Source: Silene noctiflora (lineage: Eukaryota; Streptophyta; Magnoliopsida; Caryophyllales; Caryophyllaceae). Taken from it: 39,838 bases of DNA. The notes beneath the pieces were generated by a model. That model was not told the origin of the DNA and made no database searches. It was given only the letters and a program-made list of their open reading frames with translations. Made by a program: the position numbers and the translations under genes. Location: assembly GCA_009801015.1 (NCBI GenBank), contig VHZZ01000395.1, positions 147,288 through 187,125 on the forward strand, in the 5' to 3' direction. Shown here one piece after another: positions 23,058-34,944 of this stretch. Position 1 is the stretch's first letter. Each line of letters begins with the position of its first letter.

Positions 23058-24461
23058 ATGGACACACTGCCAGATCAATTAATATTGGAAATTCTAGAGA
23101 GGATTACAACTACCGCAGATAGAAACTCCGTCTCTTTGACTTGTAAGCGTTTCCATGAGCTGGAGAATGAGCAGAGACAATGTCTACGTGTCGGCTGTGG
23201 TCTGAAACCGGCAAATGAAGCTCTAAATACTCTTTGCCATAGGTTTCCAAACTTGATCAAGGTGGAAATAATTTACTCTGGATGGATGTCCAAATTGGGC
23301 AAACAACTAGACGATCGAGGCCTTCTAAATCTTTCAAAGAGCTGCCCGTCTCTTGTGGATCTCACCTTAAGCTTCTGCACCTACATTACTGATGCAGGTG
23401 TAGGTTACTTAGCATCTTGTTTGAATCTTTCATCCTTGAAATTGAATTTTGCTCCTAGAATTACTGGTTGTGGAATTCTCTCTGTCGTTGTGGGATGCAA
23501 GAAACTGAGTGTGCTACACCTCATCCGATGCTTAAATGTAAACGGTTCAGAGTGGATTGACTGTCTAGGTAAGCTTGAGAGAATTGAATATCTCTCCATC
23601 AAGAATTGTCGGGCTATTGGAGAAGGTGATCTGATAAGGCTTGGACCCAGCTGGCGAAATCTGAAGTTTTTCGAGTTTGAAGTGGATTCCAATTACCGGT
23701 ATATGAAGCTATATGACCGTATAGCAGTTGATAGATGGAACAAACAATCAATTCCTTGTGAAAGCATGGTGGAAATGAGCTTAGTGAATTGCATGGTAAG
23801 CCCAGGACGAGGTCTTGCTTGTGTTTTAGGTCAGTGCCTAAACTTACAGAAGATCCACATAGACATGTGTGTTGGACTTAGAGACGGTGACATCATAGAT
23901 TTATCTCGAGCAGCGCAATCACTCCGCTCAATCTCTCTTAGAATACCATCGGACTTCTCAGTCCCTCTTTTAATTAGCCACCGGTTAACATTAACTGACG
24001 AGAGTTTGAAGGCTTTGGCCGAAAATTGTCCAATGTTAGAGTGTGTTAAGATATCATTTGCTGACGGGGATTTCCCATCACTTTCGTCATTTTCGGTGGA
24101 GGGGGTTATTAACTTGGTAAGAAGTTGTCCTATTCGGGAGCTTTCATTGGACCATGTGTATTCCTTTAGTGATCTTGGAATGGAGGCTTTATGTTCAGCT
24201 GCCTTCCTAGAAACCTTGGAGCTAGTGAAGTGTCAGGAGATAAGTGACGACGGTTTACAACTCGTGGCACAGTTTCCACAGTTATCAGTCTTGCGACTTT
24301 GTCGATGCTTGGGAGTCACTGATGACGGGTTCAAGCAATTGAAGGGAACAGGGAAGCTGGAGCTCTTGTCTGTGGAAGACTGCCCTCAAGTTTCTGAGAG
24401 CGGTCTTCAAGGGACTGCAAAAAAGGTGTCGTTTAGGCAAGATTTATCTTGGATGCACTAA
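23058..24461 (+). CDS. F-box/LRR protein (RNI-like), substrate adaptor of an SCF ligase
   Basis: A single uninterrupted coding exon of 467 residues from ATG 23058; an open extension upstream lacks a better ATG. The F-box (residues about 1-45) reads MDTLPDQLILEILERI, then SVSLTCKRFHELE, which would bind an ASK/SKP1 protein. The rest is leucine-rich repeats of the cysteine-containing AMN1 type: SLVDLTLSFCTYITDAGVGY, LSVLHLIRCLNV, IEYLSIKNCRAIGEGDL, LETLELVKCQEISDDGLQ, LSVLRLCRCLGVTDDGFK, and LELLSVEDCPQVSESGL near the end. By family it should select a protein for ubiquitination; the target is unknown. No breaks were seen. It lies 3 kb after the flotillin gene and 0.7 kb before the aminotransferase, all on the same strand but independently transcribed. 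Confidence 0.92.
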   Translation: MDTLPDQLILEILERITTTADRNSVSLTCKRFHELENEQRQCLRVGCGLKPANEALNTLCHRFPNLIKVEIIYSGWMSKLGKQLDDRGLLNLSKSCPSLVDLTLSFCTYITDAGVGYLASCLNLSSLKLNFAPRITGCGILSVVVGCKKLSVLHLIRCLNVNGSEWIDCLGKLERIEYLSIKNCRAIGEGDLIRLGPSWRNLKFFEFEVDSNYRYMKLYDRIAVDRWNKQSIPCESMVEMSLVNCMVSPGRGLACVLGQCLNLQKIHIDMCVGLRDGDIIDLSRAAQSLRSISLRIPSDFSVPLLISHRLTLTDESLKALAENCPMLECVKISFADGDFPSLSSFSVEGVINLVRSCPIRELSLDHVYSFSDLGMEALCSAAFLETLELVKCQEISDDGLQLVAQFPQLSVLRLCRCLGVTDDGFKQLKGTGKLELLSVEDCPQVSESGLQGTAKKVSFRQDLSWMH

Positions 24462-25152
24462 TGTAAAAATGTGCTAGACCTGGCCAAGTGCCGGGTTGCT
24501 TCGGCCTAATCCTGACTCTGCCTGCCGGGAAGGATTCAGGTGGGCGGGCTGGACCAATTTTTTTTTTCTTTTAAAGGTTTTGGGCGAGCCCTGAGGACAG
24601 GGCTGGGGAAGAATGTCCCTGAACTGTCCTTGGGCAGGGGATGGAGGGACGGGCCAAGGGAAATATGCAGGAAAACATTTATTATAGTCGGTATATATTT
24701 ATTTTTCTGCTGTTAAAAAAATAGCATGTATAGTTGTATAATACTTGTAGGGATGAAATATCATCAAGAATAGTTTAATTTTATTACTAATCCTGCAGGG
24801 TAGTTGAATTTCGGTGGCGAAAAATTCATTTTTTCAGTCGATGTACCATACGACGGTCGCATACGTTTGCTGAAGAACAAAAAAGAAGGGTTACAAAATG
24901 AAATTGTAGTAATCAAGTTTTGCCAGGCGAACCTATAGCTTATTCGGACCAAAATCTCCAAATCGGGTAAGCATTTAGCAGCTACTCAAAATAATTCGAA
25001 TGAAATTTATTAATTTAAGACGATTTTAAGTAAGATGAAGTGAACCCTTTTTGTGGTGTTAATAACTCGAATGAAAATGAGAACAAGTCCGACAAACCAA
25101 AACCCTGATTCACCATTCTCTCTGTCTAAAAAACAACAGCCGTCTCAACACA
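24462..25152. other. spacer between the F-box and aminotransferase genes
   Basis: A GC-rich stretch (24480-24660, with repeated GGGCGGGCTGG and CTGAGGACAGGGCTGGGG motifs) begins 20 bp after the F-box stop and is probably 3' UTR or a repeat. The rest is AT-rich with no gene. Confidence 0.5.
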
Positions 25153-28100
25153 ATGCAAACATCCTCCCACGTGTTCTCCTCCTCACACTCCCTAACCACC
25201 CCACTCAATCTCCGCCGTCAATTCCACCACTTCACCCACCACAAACCAACTCACCTCCGTCTCCCTCCCACCTCATGCCTCAACCTCGACACCGCCTCCG
25301 TCGCCGCCACCAGCGCCGCCGCCGCTACGCCGACTAAAACAAAGCAAATAATCGATGACGAAGCGAAAGTGATTGTGGGAACCTACGCTAGAACTCCGTT
25401 AGTATTGTCCCATGGCATTGGTTGTAAATTATTCGATGTTGAGGGTCGAGAGTATTTGGATATGACTTCTGGTATTGCTGTTAATGCTCTCGGTCATTCC
25501 GATCCTGATTGGGTTCGGGCCATAACTGATCAGGCTAATCTCTTGGCGCATGTTAGCAATATTTATTATTCCACTCCCATGGTGAGTTTTTTCTAGTGTT
25601 TCAGCTTTTCGCGCTTATAATATACGACGACTCCTCCGTCCCATTCATTTGTTTACGTTTGGTTAAAGGTAAATAAATGACTGGGACGCAGGGACTAATT
25701 AATTAGTGATAATGATGAGTTGTGAGGTGCACACGTATTGCAACGTCGTTGTAGTTGTCGTATGACGGTCTTATTTGATAATTTGTGTTTATAATTGGCG
25801 TGTTTTGTGTTTGATTTGTTCCTATCTTAGTTGTTCGTCTCATTTTTCGTAAACTTTATCCTTTGATACGTTTATTAGTCCTATGTCTTACACATTTGCT
25901 TACCTTTAATTAAAATATGTCTCATAAGAAATAAAAAAGAGGTAAACAAATGATTGGGTTGGAGTGTGTATGTTGATATTGAGGTGCTGCTTGAAAATGA
26001 TGATTTGAGTTGAGTTTTTGCCTTCAAGAAAGGGTCATTTGGGTTGAGCACACTAACTTCTGAATCTCAGAAATGGGACTCTTGTTTTAAAAGAAAACCG
26101 AATAAAAAGGTTCAACTGAAGTATACACAATTTTTTTTTAAGTTAAGGTTTAGTACCGTTGTTTGTGCCTCAACCAAAAGGTTAAGCTGATTGTCGAGGC
26201 TCAATCAATGGTTCTATATCTTAATGTAGTTTTATTCGTAAATCTTGTCACTTGAGGTTTTTAAGGATGGCGATAAATGGATGGACAGAGATGATTGAAC
26301 CACAGGTTTTAGTTTGCAGTGGGTCTGTTGCCCTTTTCTTTTCCCTAGTAAACCCGTTGGCTGACAGCAGAGGTAGTTTGGTCAAAGCACAGTGAATATT
26401 GTGGCCGAGTACATCAGGATTCTATTTTACATCGCATTAGATGAAACTAATCCTAGGCAGTGTTTGGTAGCGCTTGTAAGAAGACTTTCTTTGTTATGAA
26501 GCTTATTTAGTTGAACTCAATACTAAGTTATAAGGTGAGGGATAAGAATTACGCTTGTATGGCAATTGTAATTATAACTCACTCATAAATGCCACACTTT
26601 GGGATTACACGAAGGTCATGCTTTGTTAGAGTAATCCCAACTGTAGTGTAGTGAACGTAATGTAGAGGAGATAAAGGTGACAATGAGGAAGGAGAGAGGA
26701 GTGGTATATAGGGGAGTTTCAGACATTTTACTACCTCCTACTCGAACTTATTTTTCCCATCTTACTTTGCTGATCAACGGATGTTAACTTGGGTTGAATT
26801 GATGTTCTCATTTCTGCTGTACATGCCTACCAGATGGATATTGACCACATTTCTCTTGTTTATTGCATTATAGGTGGAGCTTGCAAAGCGTTTAGTATCA
26901 TCTTCATTTGCAGACCGGGTCTTTTTCACAAATTCTGGAACTGAAGCCACTGAAGCTGCCATTAAATTTGCAAGGAAGTTTCAGAGACATACACGTCCGG
27001 ATGTGAAAGAACCACCAACAGAATTTATTGCTTTCAGTAATTGTTTCCACGGAAGGACAATCGGTGCTCTTTCTTTGACTAGCAAACAAAATTACAGAGC
27101 ACCATTCGAACCACTGATGCCCGGGGTTACTTTCCTCGAATACGGCGATGAGAAGGCATCCCGTGAACTCATACTCAGTGGTAAAATTGCTGGTGTTTTT
27201 GTCGAACCTGTCCAAGGTGAAGGTGGCATATACAGTGCCACAAAGGAATTTTTATACTCTCTACGTGCTGCTTGCAATGAAGCTGGAGCACTCTTAATCT
27301 ATGATGAGGTAAGCAAGTTCCACCTCTTCCCATTTTCGTCTTCCCAATTCGATTTAATGTGGTTCAAGTTCTACAACTCTAACTATCCATTGCTCCAAGT
27401 ATATATATTAAGATGCAATATAAAATTGGTACTCCGACTCTTTTTCAGTGTCATTCCACATTTTGAGACACTCATTTGTGTTCTTCCATATAAGAGAAAT
27501 TATATTTATCACTTCCATTGTCATTCAATCTAAACAAAGCCTAAAACCTTGCCAGTTTTATCAACTCTATAATCTGGTTTATGGTAGCAGACTCTCGTCT
27601 CTCGTATTATCATCAAACTCAAAGGACATGTAAATTTAAGGGTGGCTTACTTGTTTGAGAAAGAATCCTTCTTGATACTCTCTTCTACTTGACTTGCTTG
27701 CTTGTTTGATAAAGATATCTATATATACTACAGTGAACTGCGTATGCGTTTAGTTTACTGGTCAGATGAATTGCTCTCAGCTAAAAAAGAATACATTACA
27801 TTTTTTTTTTTTGCAATTTTCTAGTGCAGTTTGACTAACTAGATACATACATCTTCCATCATTTACTAGGTCCAATGTGGTTTGGGCAGAACTGGTCACC
27901 TCTGGGCACATGAACCATATGATGTATACCCTGACATAATGACCCTCGCAAAACCTCTAGCCGGAGGAATACCGATTGGAGCGGTACTAGTGACGGAGAG
28001 AGTATCTGCAGCAATAAACCCTGGGGACCATGGAAGTACTTTTGCTGGTGGCCCCTTAGCATGTAATGCTGCAATTACAGTCTTTGATAAAATTGCAAAT

Positions 28101-28403
28101 CCAGACTTCTTGTCCAGTGTGTCTAACAAAGGCCAATATTTTATTGATTTACTAACGAAAAAACTAGGAGGAAATAGACACGTAAAAGAAGTCCGAGGTA
28201 AGGGTCTTATTGTTGGTATAGATCTCGATGTACCAGCGGGTCCCTTGGTAGATGCCTGCCTCAAATCGGGATTGCTAATTTTAACTGCCGGTAAAGGAAA
28301 CGTTGTGAGATTGGTTCCGCCATTGATCATAACTGAGCAAGAATTAGAAGCTGGTGCCGAGATTATTCTCAAGTGCATGCCAGCCTTGGATGGAAACAAT
28401 TGA
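25153..28403 (+). CDS. WIN1: acetylornithine aminotransferase, plastid/mitochondrial, three exons
   Basis: Exons 25153-25581, 26874-27308 and 27870-28403 join in phase 0 at GT-AG sites: 465 residues, usual for the plant enzyme. It makes N2-acetylornithine from N-acetylglutamate semialdehyde with glutamate, using pyridoxal phosphate, in arginine synthesis. The first 60-70 residues are Ser/Thr/His-rich and almost free of acidic residues, as in an organelle transit peptide. The class III aminotransferase core shows [36 protein letters not shown] (PLP phosphate site), [44 protein letters not shown] across the exon 2/3 junction, and [14 protein letters not shown], whose lysine carries [16 protein letters not shown] follows. 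The CVQ-side arginine of GRTG is present. The match to acetylornithine rather than ornithine or GABA aminotransferase rests on overall resemblance to ArgD-type proteins. Intact. A decayed copy of exon 3 lies at 33.9-34.4 kb. Confidence 0.93.
25631..25697. mobile_element. internally deleted Stowaway remnant
   Basis: The two ends CTCCTCCGTCCCATTCATTT and AAATGACTGGGACGCAGGGA face each other with almost no interior, in aminotransferase intron 1. A second, more decayed pair of such ends is at about 25881-25967, and others are in BRIZ intron 1 (about 8490-8560) and near 37565-37610. Confidence 0.6.
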
Positions 28404-29374
28404 ATAGTGGTACTGGCGTAGTCACAAATACGGGTGTAGAGTCTTTTTTAATTGTATAAACTTTTTATCTTTTGGTCATGAGATTTTACTACTTATGAGG
28501 TAGTGGGATTTTATATAATAATACTTCTTATTAAAATAGTTTGATATATATGTTCATACTTCTTAATTTTACTGCATTCCTTGACCACATGACAAAGAGA
28601 AACATAACTGAAGGAGAAAGGTTAAAGATGTATAATGGAAAAAAGTAGCTTAATGATGACAACTCGAGGTAAAACAATTGGGGAATTGGATATATTCGAG
28701 AACTCAGCAACTGGCCAAAAAATCATTTTTTTGAAATAATGCTCATGTAAAAAAAAAACCATTTTTTTTTCCAGAATTAAACTTGTTTCTCAAAATGGTA
28801 TCTGCGCGAAATTTGAGAAATCTCGAACCTATGACGCATGGTTTGTCTAGATTAACTCCACGAGCAAAAGAAAATCATCCACAATTGACATGCCATTGAG
28901 AAGACATACTATTCTCAAATGGCCTGTCTAGTAGATTAACCATTGTCAAACGTAAATTTTCTGTAAAAATAATAGCAGTAGCGTGTGTACAAATTTTTTC
29001 CATTATTTCTTTTTCTGTTTTTGTCATTCCTAGAAGCAAACACGGCATTCCTAATATTGTTTTGGTAAGGTTTCTCCTAATTGTACGTGGACACTATTTT
29101 GACAAAGGTTTTTAATTCCGTGCTAAAACAACATTTTTGTATATTTAGCGCATTTTTTCAAAAAAAAAAAAAAAGATTCCCATACAGCTCTGTGAATGCA
29201 GTCTGAGTACTAGGTGTCCCAAAGTAGTAAAACAGTCAGCAGCAGAGCACTATGAATTGTGAGTTGTGACTATGTACCAACACGGCTGAAAACCAACCGG
29301 CCCTGATTATATATTTTGGATCAGTTTCTGCCATTTGCACCTTTTGCCTGTTAATATCTTGAAAACTTGATACA
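28404..29374. other. spacer before the first NLR
   Basis: No gene recognised. The start should contain the aminotransferase 3' UTR. TTATATATTTT at about 29306, 65 bp before the NLR ATG, is a possible TATA element but weak. Confidence 0.5.
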
Positions 29375-32300
29375 ATGGCTACCGGAGTCGTGATCACTGT
29401 TGCTGAGAAGCTTCTCAATGTCCTGACAAGTAATGAGTTCAAAGAAATATGCTCCATGTTTGGGTATGAATCCCAACTTGATGAGCTAGCTGTCACTATC
29501 TCCTATTCTCCACCATCAAGGCTGTCCTCCTTGATGCCGACTTGAAGCACCAAGAGCTCACCCATGGTGGCCGGGAGTTCATTGAGAGGCTTAAGGATGC
29601 TGTCTACGATGTTGATGATGTGCTCGATGAGTTCAACACCATGGTTCTCAAGGAGAAGAAAAAAAATGGTGGTAAAACCCTAAAGAAGGTAAGACGCTTC
29701 TTCTCTCGGACTAATAAGTTCCTTGTTGCTTTTAATATGTCTCGTGAAATTAAGAAGCTTAGGGAGAAATTGGATAATATTGCCAGAAATCATCAACAGT
29801 TTGGGTTTACTGATGTTTTTATGCCTCCTAAGCAAAGAAAGGAGACGGGTTCATATGTGAGGGTGGATAGCATTATTGGAAGAGAATCTGATAAGGCGGC
29901 AATTGTGAGAATGTTACTAGGTAATCCTCAGTCTGATATTCAAGACAATGTAACCTTCGTCACTATTGTAGGGATGGGAGGATTGGGGAAAACCGCGCTT
30001 GCCCAACTTGTCTACAATGATGAGAAAGTTAATAATGCATTTAAAGTGATGTTGTGGGTTTGTGTCTCTACTGATTTTAGCTTGGAACAATTTTTTGCTA
30101 AGATGATCGGGAAGAATGTTGGAATTGGAATGGAAGAGCTGCAAAGAGAAGTCCGAAACATGATCAAGGGGAGGAAGTATTTGCTAGTTCTGGATGATGT
30201 TTGGTGTGAAAATCATAACAAATGGGTTGAGCTAAGAGACTTCTTGATGCTAGGTGGAAAAGGGAGTAGAATACTAATAACTAGCCGCTCAAAAGCAGTT
30301 GCAAGAGCTATAGACAGCTATCATACTTACGAGTTGCAAAACCTCTCGGATAAGCATTCTTGGAGTTTGTTTAAGAAAATGGCTTTTGAGACGGGGAAAT
30401 CACCTTTAGATCATGAACTTATTGACATTGGCAAAGAAGTGGTTAAGAAATGCGCCAATGTTCCTCTCTCAATAAGGGTTGTAGGTAGTCTGCTCTATGG
30501 ACAACACAAGAGCAAGTGGCTATCATTTAGAAGTAATGACTTGAGAAATTTGGGAAGTAGCGAGGATGGCCAAGGCACTGGGGATGGCATAATGCCTATA
30601 CTGAAGTACAGCTACTATCATCTTAGTCCCTCATTAAAGAGTTGTTTCAGCTATTGCGCCCTCTTTCCTAAAGGTTTCAGAATACTCAAATGGCCCTTGA
30701 TTTGCCTGTGGATGGCTCATGGTTGTCTTGACCTATTAAATGATGGGCGAAGCATGGAAGATATTGGTGAAGAGTACTTTTCAATTTTACTTCACAGATG
30801 TTTTTTTCAAGATGTTGAAGGTGATTATTATGGTGATATTTCTTCATTTAAAATGCATGATTTGATATATGATCTTGCTCAAGAAGTTGCAGGTAGAGAG
30901 TTCTTTGCGCTGGAAACGGCTACATCCCAATATGAGAAGAAATTTCGTCACCTATCAATAGGTAATGATGGGTGTGAGCTCTTAAGAAATCTCGGAAAAT
31001 GTCTGGGTGAGATGAAGAATGTACGCACACTGTATTGCAATGTTGATCAGTGTTTTTATCCCACGGCTGATGAATCATGTATTGACACAATTTGTTCAAA
31101 TTTTAGGCGTTTGAGGGTGTTAGACTTGAGTTTTTGTAAGCTTAAAACCTTACCTGATACCTTAGGTAATTTGTCACATCTGAGGTATCTTGATCTTTCT
31201 CTCAGTGACAATTTAGAGATTCTCCCTGAATCAATTACCAAGCTTCAGAATTTGCAAGTATTGAACTTGGTACATTCTGGTGTGAGGGAATTGCCGAAGG
31301 GCTTGAGAAACCTTCACAATCTTAGGCACTTGGTCTTAGCTTGTTGCAATAAATTGAATCATATGCCTGTGGGGATGGATAGTATGACAGGTCTTCAGAC
31401 TTTGAGTAAGTTCGTGGTGGCCAGCAAAACTTGCAAGCATGGCAAGACAGGCCGGTTAGAAGATTTGAGAAGCCTCGTGCATCTCCATGGGACGCTTGAA
31501 ATCGTTTTTAAAAGCGGATTTTATCATGAATTGACCCACACTATGGAAGGAGCTTATTTACTAAGCAACAAGGTGCATCTCAAGGATCTCATAATACGCT
31601 GGGAAAAAGACCCTGATAATGAATGCAGCGTCGGAGCTGTCCATGAAATATTGTTGGAAGACCTTCGCCCTCACTGTAATATAAAGGGGATTGCAATTTG
31701 GGGGTACAAAGGAGTCAAAATATCGAGTTGGGTTGAATCATTAGCAACGTTCTTTCCACGCCTTATTAAAGTTGCATTACATGGTTTTGATTGGTTATAT
31801 AATCTACCTTCACTTGGTATACTTCTCCACCTCAAAGTTCTTGAACTCGATTCTGTGCCTATGGTGGAATTTCTAGAGAGTGATGATAGTGCTGCACTCT
31901 CTGATTCAGATAGATTACCATTGTCCCTCTCCCTGGAGGAGCTTGTGCTAAAAAAAACTCCCTAAGTTGAAGGGAGTGTGGAGTGATGATTTTTTAAGGA
32001 CGGAAGGTCATAGAAAACTAGCTGCTGTCCGATCATCTCCTCGCCTCCAAAGATTGAAAATAAAGGGCTGCCCGTCTATGACAGCTGTTCCTCGATGCCA
32101 CAGTCTCAAAGATCTTTACTTAGTTGAAGTGCACGAAGATTTCAGCTTTATAAGTAATTCCACCATTGTTGAGTCTGTTGAGCCTGAGTCTTCCAAGTTG
32201 GCTCCTCTTGACTTCTTACCCCATACTGAATATGATTCTTCAATTGATTCAACCATTTGTCTGGAAAAGCTGCATATAGATAAAGTGAGACTGGTTAACA

Positions 32301-32909
32301 TGCTGTTTGGCGAGTCTCTGATAGGTATTGATACCCTAGACATACACAATTTTCATCCGGAGATCATTTCAGCAGCTGCAGATCTATTTCAAAAGCACTC
32401 GTCTTCAATTAGAAGCCTAAGCCTTCATAGGTGCCATGGGCTGAAGAGTTTGTATGGAGGAGGAATAGAGCATCTCACCAACCTTAGATCCCTCTACATT
32501 GGAAATTCCGATGAACTAGACTTGGGAGAGGGAGAAGAGTTCAAATACCTTCAAAATCTCGTCCTGTTACAGCTATACGGTCTCTCGAAGCTGATGGATG
32601 TGTCTGCCAGAGGGGGTTCGACATTTGACATCCCTTGAAACTCTCATAATTTCTACTTGCAAGTTGGAACTCTTGCCGGAATGGCTCTTCTGCCTCCCTT
32701 TACCGAGCTTCCTGGGGTTACATTCCTGTACCGAATTGAAATCATTGCCAGATGCACTTCGCCATATGTCTTCCCTAAAACAACTTCGAGTATGGTGTTG
32801 TAAATATTTGACTGATAGATGCAGAAACCCCGATGGCCTAGACTGGCCTAAAATAAGGCACATTCCCATTTTAGACATCAGGACAGACATTGATGATGAG
32901 CTCTACTAA
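29375..32909 (+). pseudogene. CC-NBS-LRR (RGA-like) resistance gene broken by three small frameshifts
   Basis: A single-exon CNL-type immune receptor gene; such proteins sense pathogen effectors in the cytosol. The ATG at 29375 opens an Rx-type coiled-coil (MATGVVITVAEKLLNVL...), which hits an 8-bp insertion TATTCTCC at 29504-29511; removing it restores TISTIKAVLLDAD and the VYDVDDVLDEF motif. NB-ARC follows intact: P-loop GMGGLGKTALAQ, RNBS-A, kinase-2 LLVLDDVW (tryptophan as in non-TIR NLRs), GSRILITSR, a GLPL motif changed to NVPLSI, CFSYCALFPKGF and MHDLIYDLAQ. LRRs begin about LRVLDLSFCKLKTLP. A second shift lies in a run of eight A at about 31947-31958 (seven would keep frame into KLPKLKGVW), the third near 32595 before LPEGVRHLTSLETL. 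The final open frame ends at 32909. Broken as it stands; two of the three lesions could be one-base sequencing errors. Confidence 0.85.
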
Positions 32910-32918
32910 TTGCTGTGA

Positions 32919-33097
32919 GTCTGCTACAGTTACCACCTTCTAGTTGCAAAGCAGAGATTACCATAGAAGCCCCGTCACACTCACATTGCAAGTCTATTAC
33001 TGCTATCGCCTTCTAGTGGCAAAGCAGAATGTACCACAAAAAGGCGGGGCACAGTCGTACCTCAAGTCTGATACTGTTATCGCCATCTATGGCATTT
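32919..33097. repeat. ~73-bp tandem repeat downstream of the first NLR
   Basis: Units begin GTCTGCTACAGTTACCACC (32919), GTCTATTACTGCTATCGCC (32992) and GTCTGATACTGTTATCGCC (33066, partial) and share GCAAAGCAGA..TACCA. A single related copy lies downstream of the second NLR (complement, 34889-34932), so the unit predates the duplication and expanded in one copy. Confidence 0.75.
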
Positions 33098-33892
33098 GAG
33101 GTGCAATCTGTTCAAGTCCATTCATATTTTGGTACAACTCGTTCAATGTTATTCTACTGTACATATTTAATCTTTTCTTGCAAGCAATCAGCACTGTTCT
33201 TTCTCAATTAATTGTGCTTTACATTGTGTTTTATACTCCTGGATATATTCACTACTGCACAAAATGTCAAAATGTTTCTGATATGATCTTGTTTTCCATT
33301 GGGCTCTTTTGAAGGTACAAAATCATATCAGGAAATAAAGCTGCTGTACTTTTACGGAATTTTTTTGAATAACACCATAAAATTGGGATGGTACACCTGG
33401 CAAAACTAATTTGGTTCGAATAACCCAAATCGTACCTGACCACTCCTTACGTGTACTAGTTCACTCATTTTTTGTCGTCAAACCTCAAATTTAACTGAGC
33501 TTATATGTAATGTTTTTGAGTTATATTGTAATTTTTTGAGCTTATTGTTTAAGTGAATGAACTCGGAAATTTATAATAAAACTCAGAAACTTTAAACCAA
33601 AACTCGAAAACTTTATTATAATACTCAAAAACTACAAAACTAGTGGTAGTACATCGGATGCATAATCCACTTACTGTTATTTTGGAGTTACAAGCTAATT
33701 TCTGTCCTTCGACAAATTTTGGCTTAACCATAATTTCCTCTACTGCACCAATAAATGAAACTAATAGTCTTAATCATTTATTCATGCTTGGGATTTATGT
33801 TGAGAATCAAATTAGTGCCTGAGCATAATATGAATTGGACAATTTAAAATAAGCAGCTAAAATTGCATAAACTAAATTTATTTTTATACTAG
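33098..33892. other. spacer between the first NLR and the aminotransferase fragment
   Basis: No gene recognised. A run at about 33490-33640 has repeated GAGTTATA/GAGCTTATT and, in the opposite sense, ACTCAGAAACTT/ACTCGAAAACTT motifs, so it is weakly foldback, as in small transposon remnants. Confidence 0.4.
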
Positions 33893-34440
33893 GATCAATG
33901 TGGCCTGGGCAGAACTGGTAAACTCTCAGCATATGAGCCATATGGTGTGTACGGTGTACCCTGATATAATGACCCTCGCAAAACCTTTAGCCGGAGAAAT
34001 ATCAATTGAAGTCGTGCCAGTTACACAGTTTTAGCAGCAATAAACCTTCTGCAATTACCGTCTTTGACAAATTCGCAAATCCCCACTTTTTGTCCAGTTT
34101 GCCGTAAAAAGCCCACTATGATAAAGATCAACTAATAAAAAAAAAAAAAAAACAGGAGGAAATAAACATGTGAAAGAAGTCCGAGGTAAGGGTGTTATCG
34201 TTGGTAATTGGTATAGATCTTGACGTACAAGCGGGTCCCTTAGTAGACGCCTGCTGCAAATCTGGATTGCTTACATAAACTGCTGGTAAAGCCGTAAAGG
34301 AAAAGTTGTAAGGCAGGTTCCGTCGTTGATCATATCTGTGCACAAGTCAGAAGATGGTGCTGAGATTATTCTCAAGTAGTCAAGTGCATGTCACCCTTGG
34401 ATGCAAGTAATTGAGTAGAGGTGTAGCCACAAATATCAGG
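33893..34440 (+). pseudogene. decayed duplicate of acetylornithine aminotransferase exon 3
   Basis: The stretch aligns with 27868-28435: CAATGTGGCCTGGGCAGAAC, ATAATGACCCTCGCAAAACC, TTAGCCGGAG, GTGAAAGAAGTCCGAGGTAA and GCGGGTCCCTTAGTAGACGC are near-identical to the intact gene. It keeps the AG of the intron 2 acceptor and continues past the stop into 3' UTR-like sequence (GTAGCCACAAATATCAGGTG). It has a 7-bp insertion giving a stop after about 24 codons, an in-frame TAG near 34034, a deletion of about 50 bp covering the [12 protein letters not shown] segment, and an expanded A run. It arose as a DNA copy, not a retrocopy, because exon 2 does not precede it. Non-functional. Confidence 0.92.
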
Positions 34441-34944
34441 TGTAAGAATGTAAGATACATTGTATTAGTGTAATTATTTACCTTAAACTGTGGGTTCAGC
34501 TGAGTCTGCGACTGTTGGAAATGTTCAAACTGCCAAAACGTTCCTAATCTGATTTAGTTTTTCCATCCTTCTTTTGTACAAGGATCATTTAGAGAGAGTC
34601 TTTTAAAGGACCCATTTAACCATACATTGTCAATGTTCTTATCAATCTATCCATAGAAAATTTCTAGAGGCCCATTGTATGGGGGCAAATAATTGTCAGG
34701 CATAATTAATTTATAAAGAACAGCGTTGAATCCTCTGCAATAAAAGTTCAGCATGTACAGTAGACTAAGATGAAGGATATGTAATAGTGAGTTAAAGCCT
34801 ACAACACCAAAACTGAGAGGCAATAAGAAATGTTACCTGGAAACTGAGAATTTGGATTAACTCAGAGAGGGTTCCAATCAGCGGTATGTCGGACTTTTTG
34901 TGGTAAGTTCTGCTTTGGCAATAGAAGGGTTAGCAATCGTAGAG
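34441..34944. other. spacer between the aminotransferase fragment and the second NLR
   Basis: No gene recognised. The right end (34889-34932) is one copy of the repeat seen after the first NLR, in the opposite sense. Confidence 0.5.

Noticed and set aside
27896-28399. 167-residue frame antisense to the aminotransferase
   Set aside because: It is a shadow of the well-supported exon 3 coding frame on the other strand.
33893-34440. Retrocopy (processed pseudogene) explanation for the aminotransferase fragment
   Set aside because: The intron 2 acceptor is kept and exon 2 does not precede it, so a DNA-level duplication fits better.
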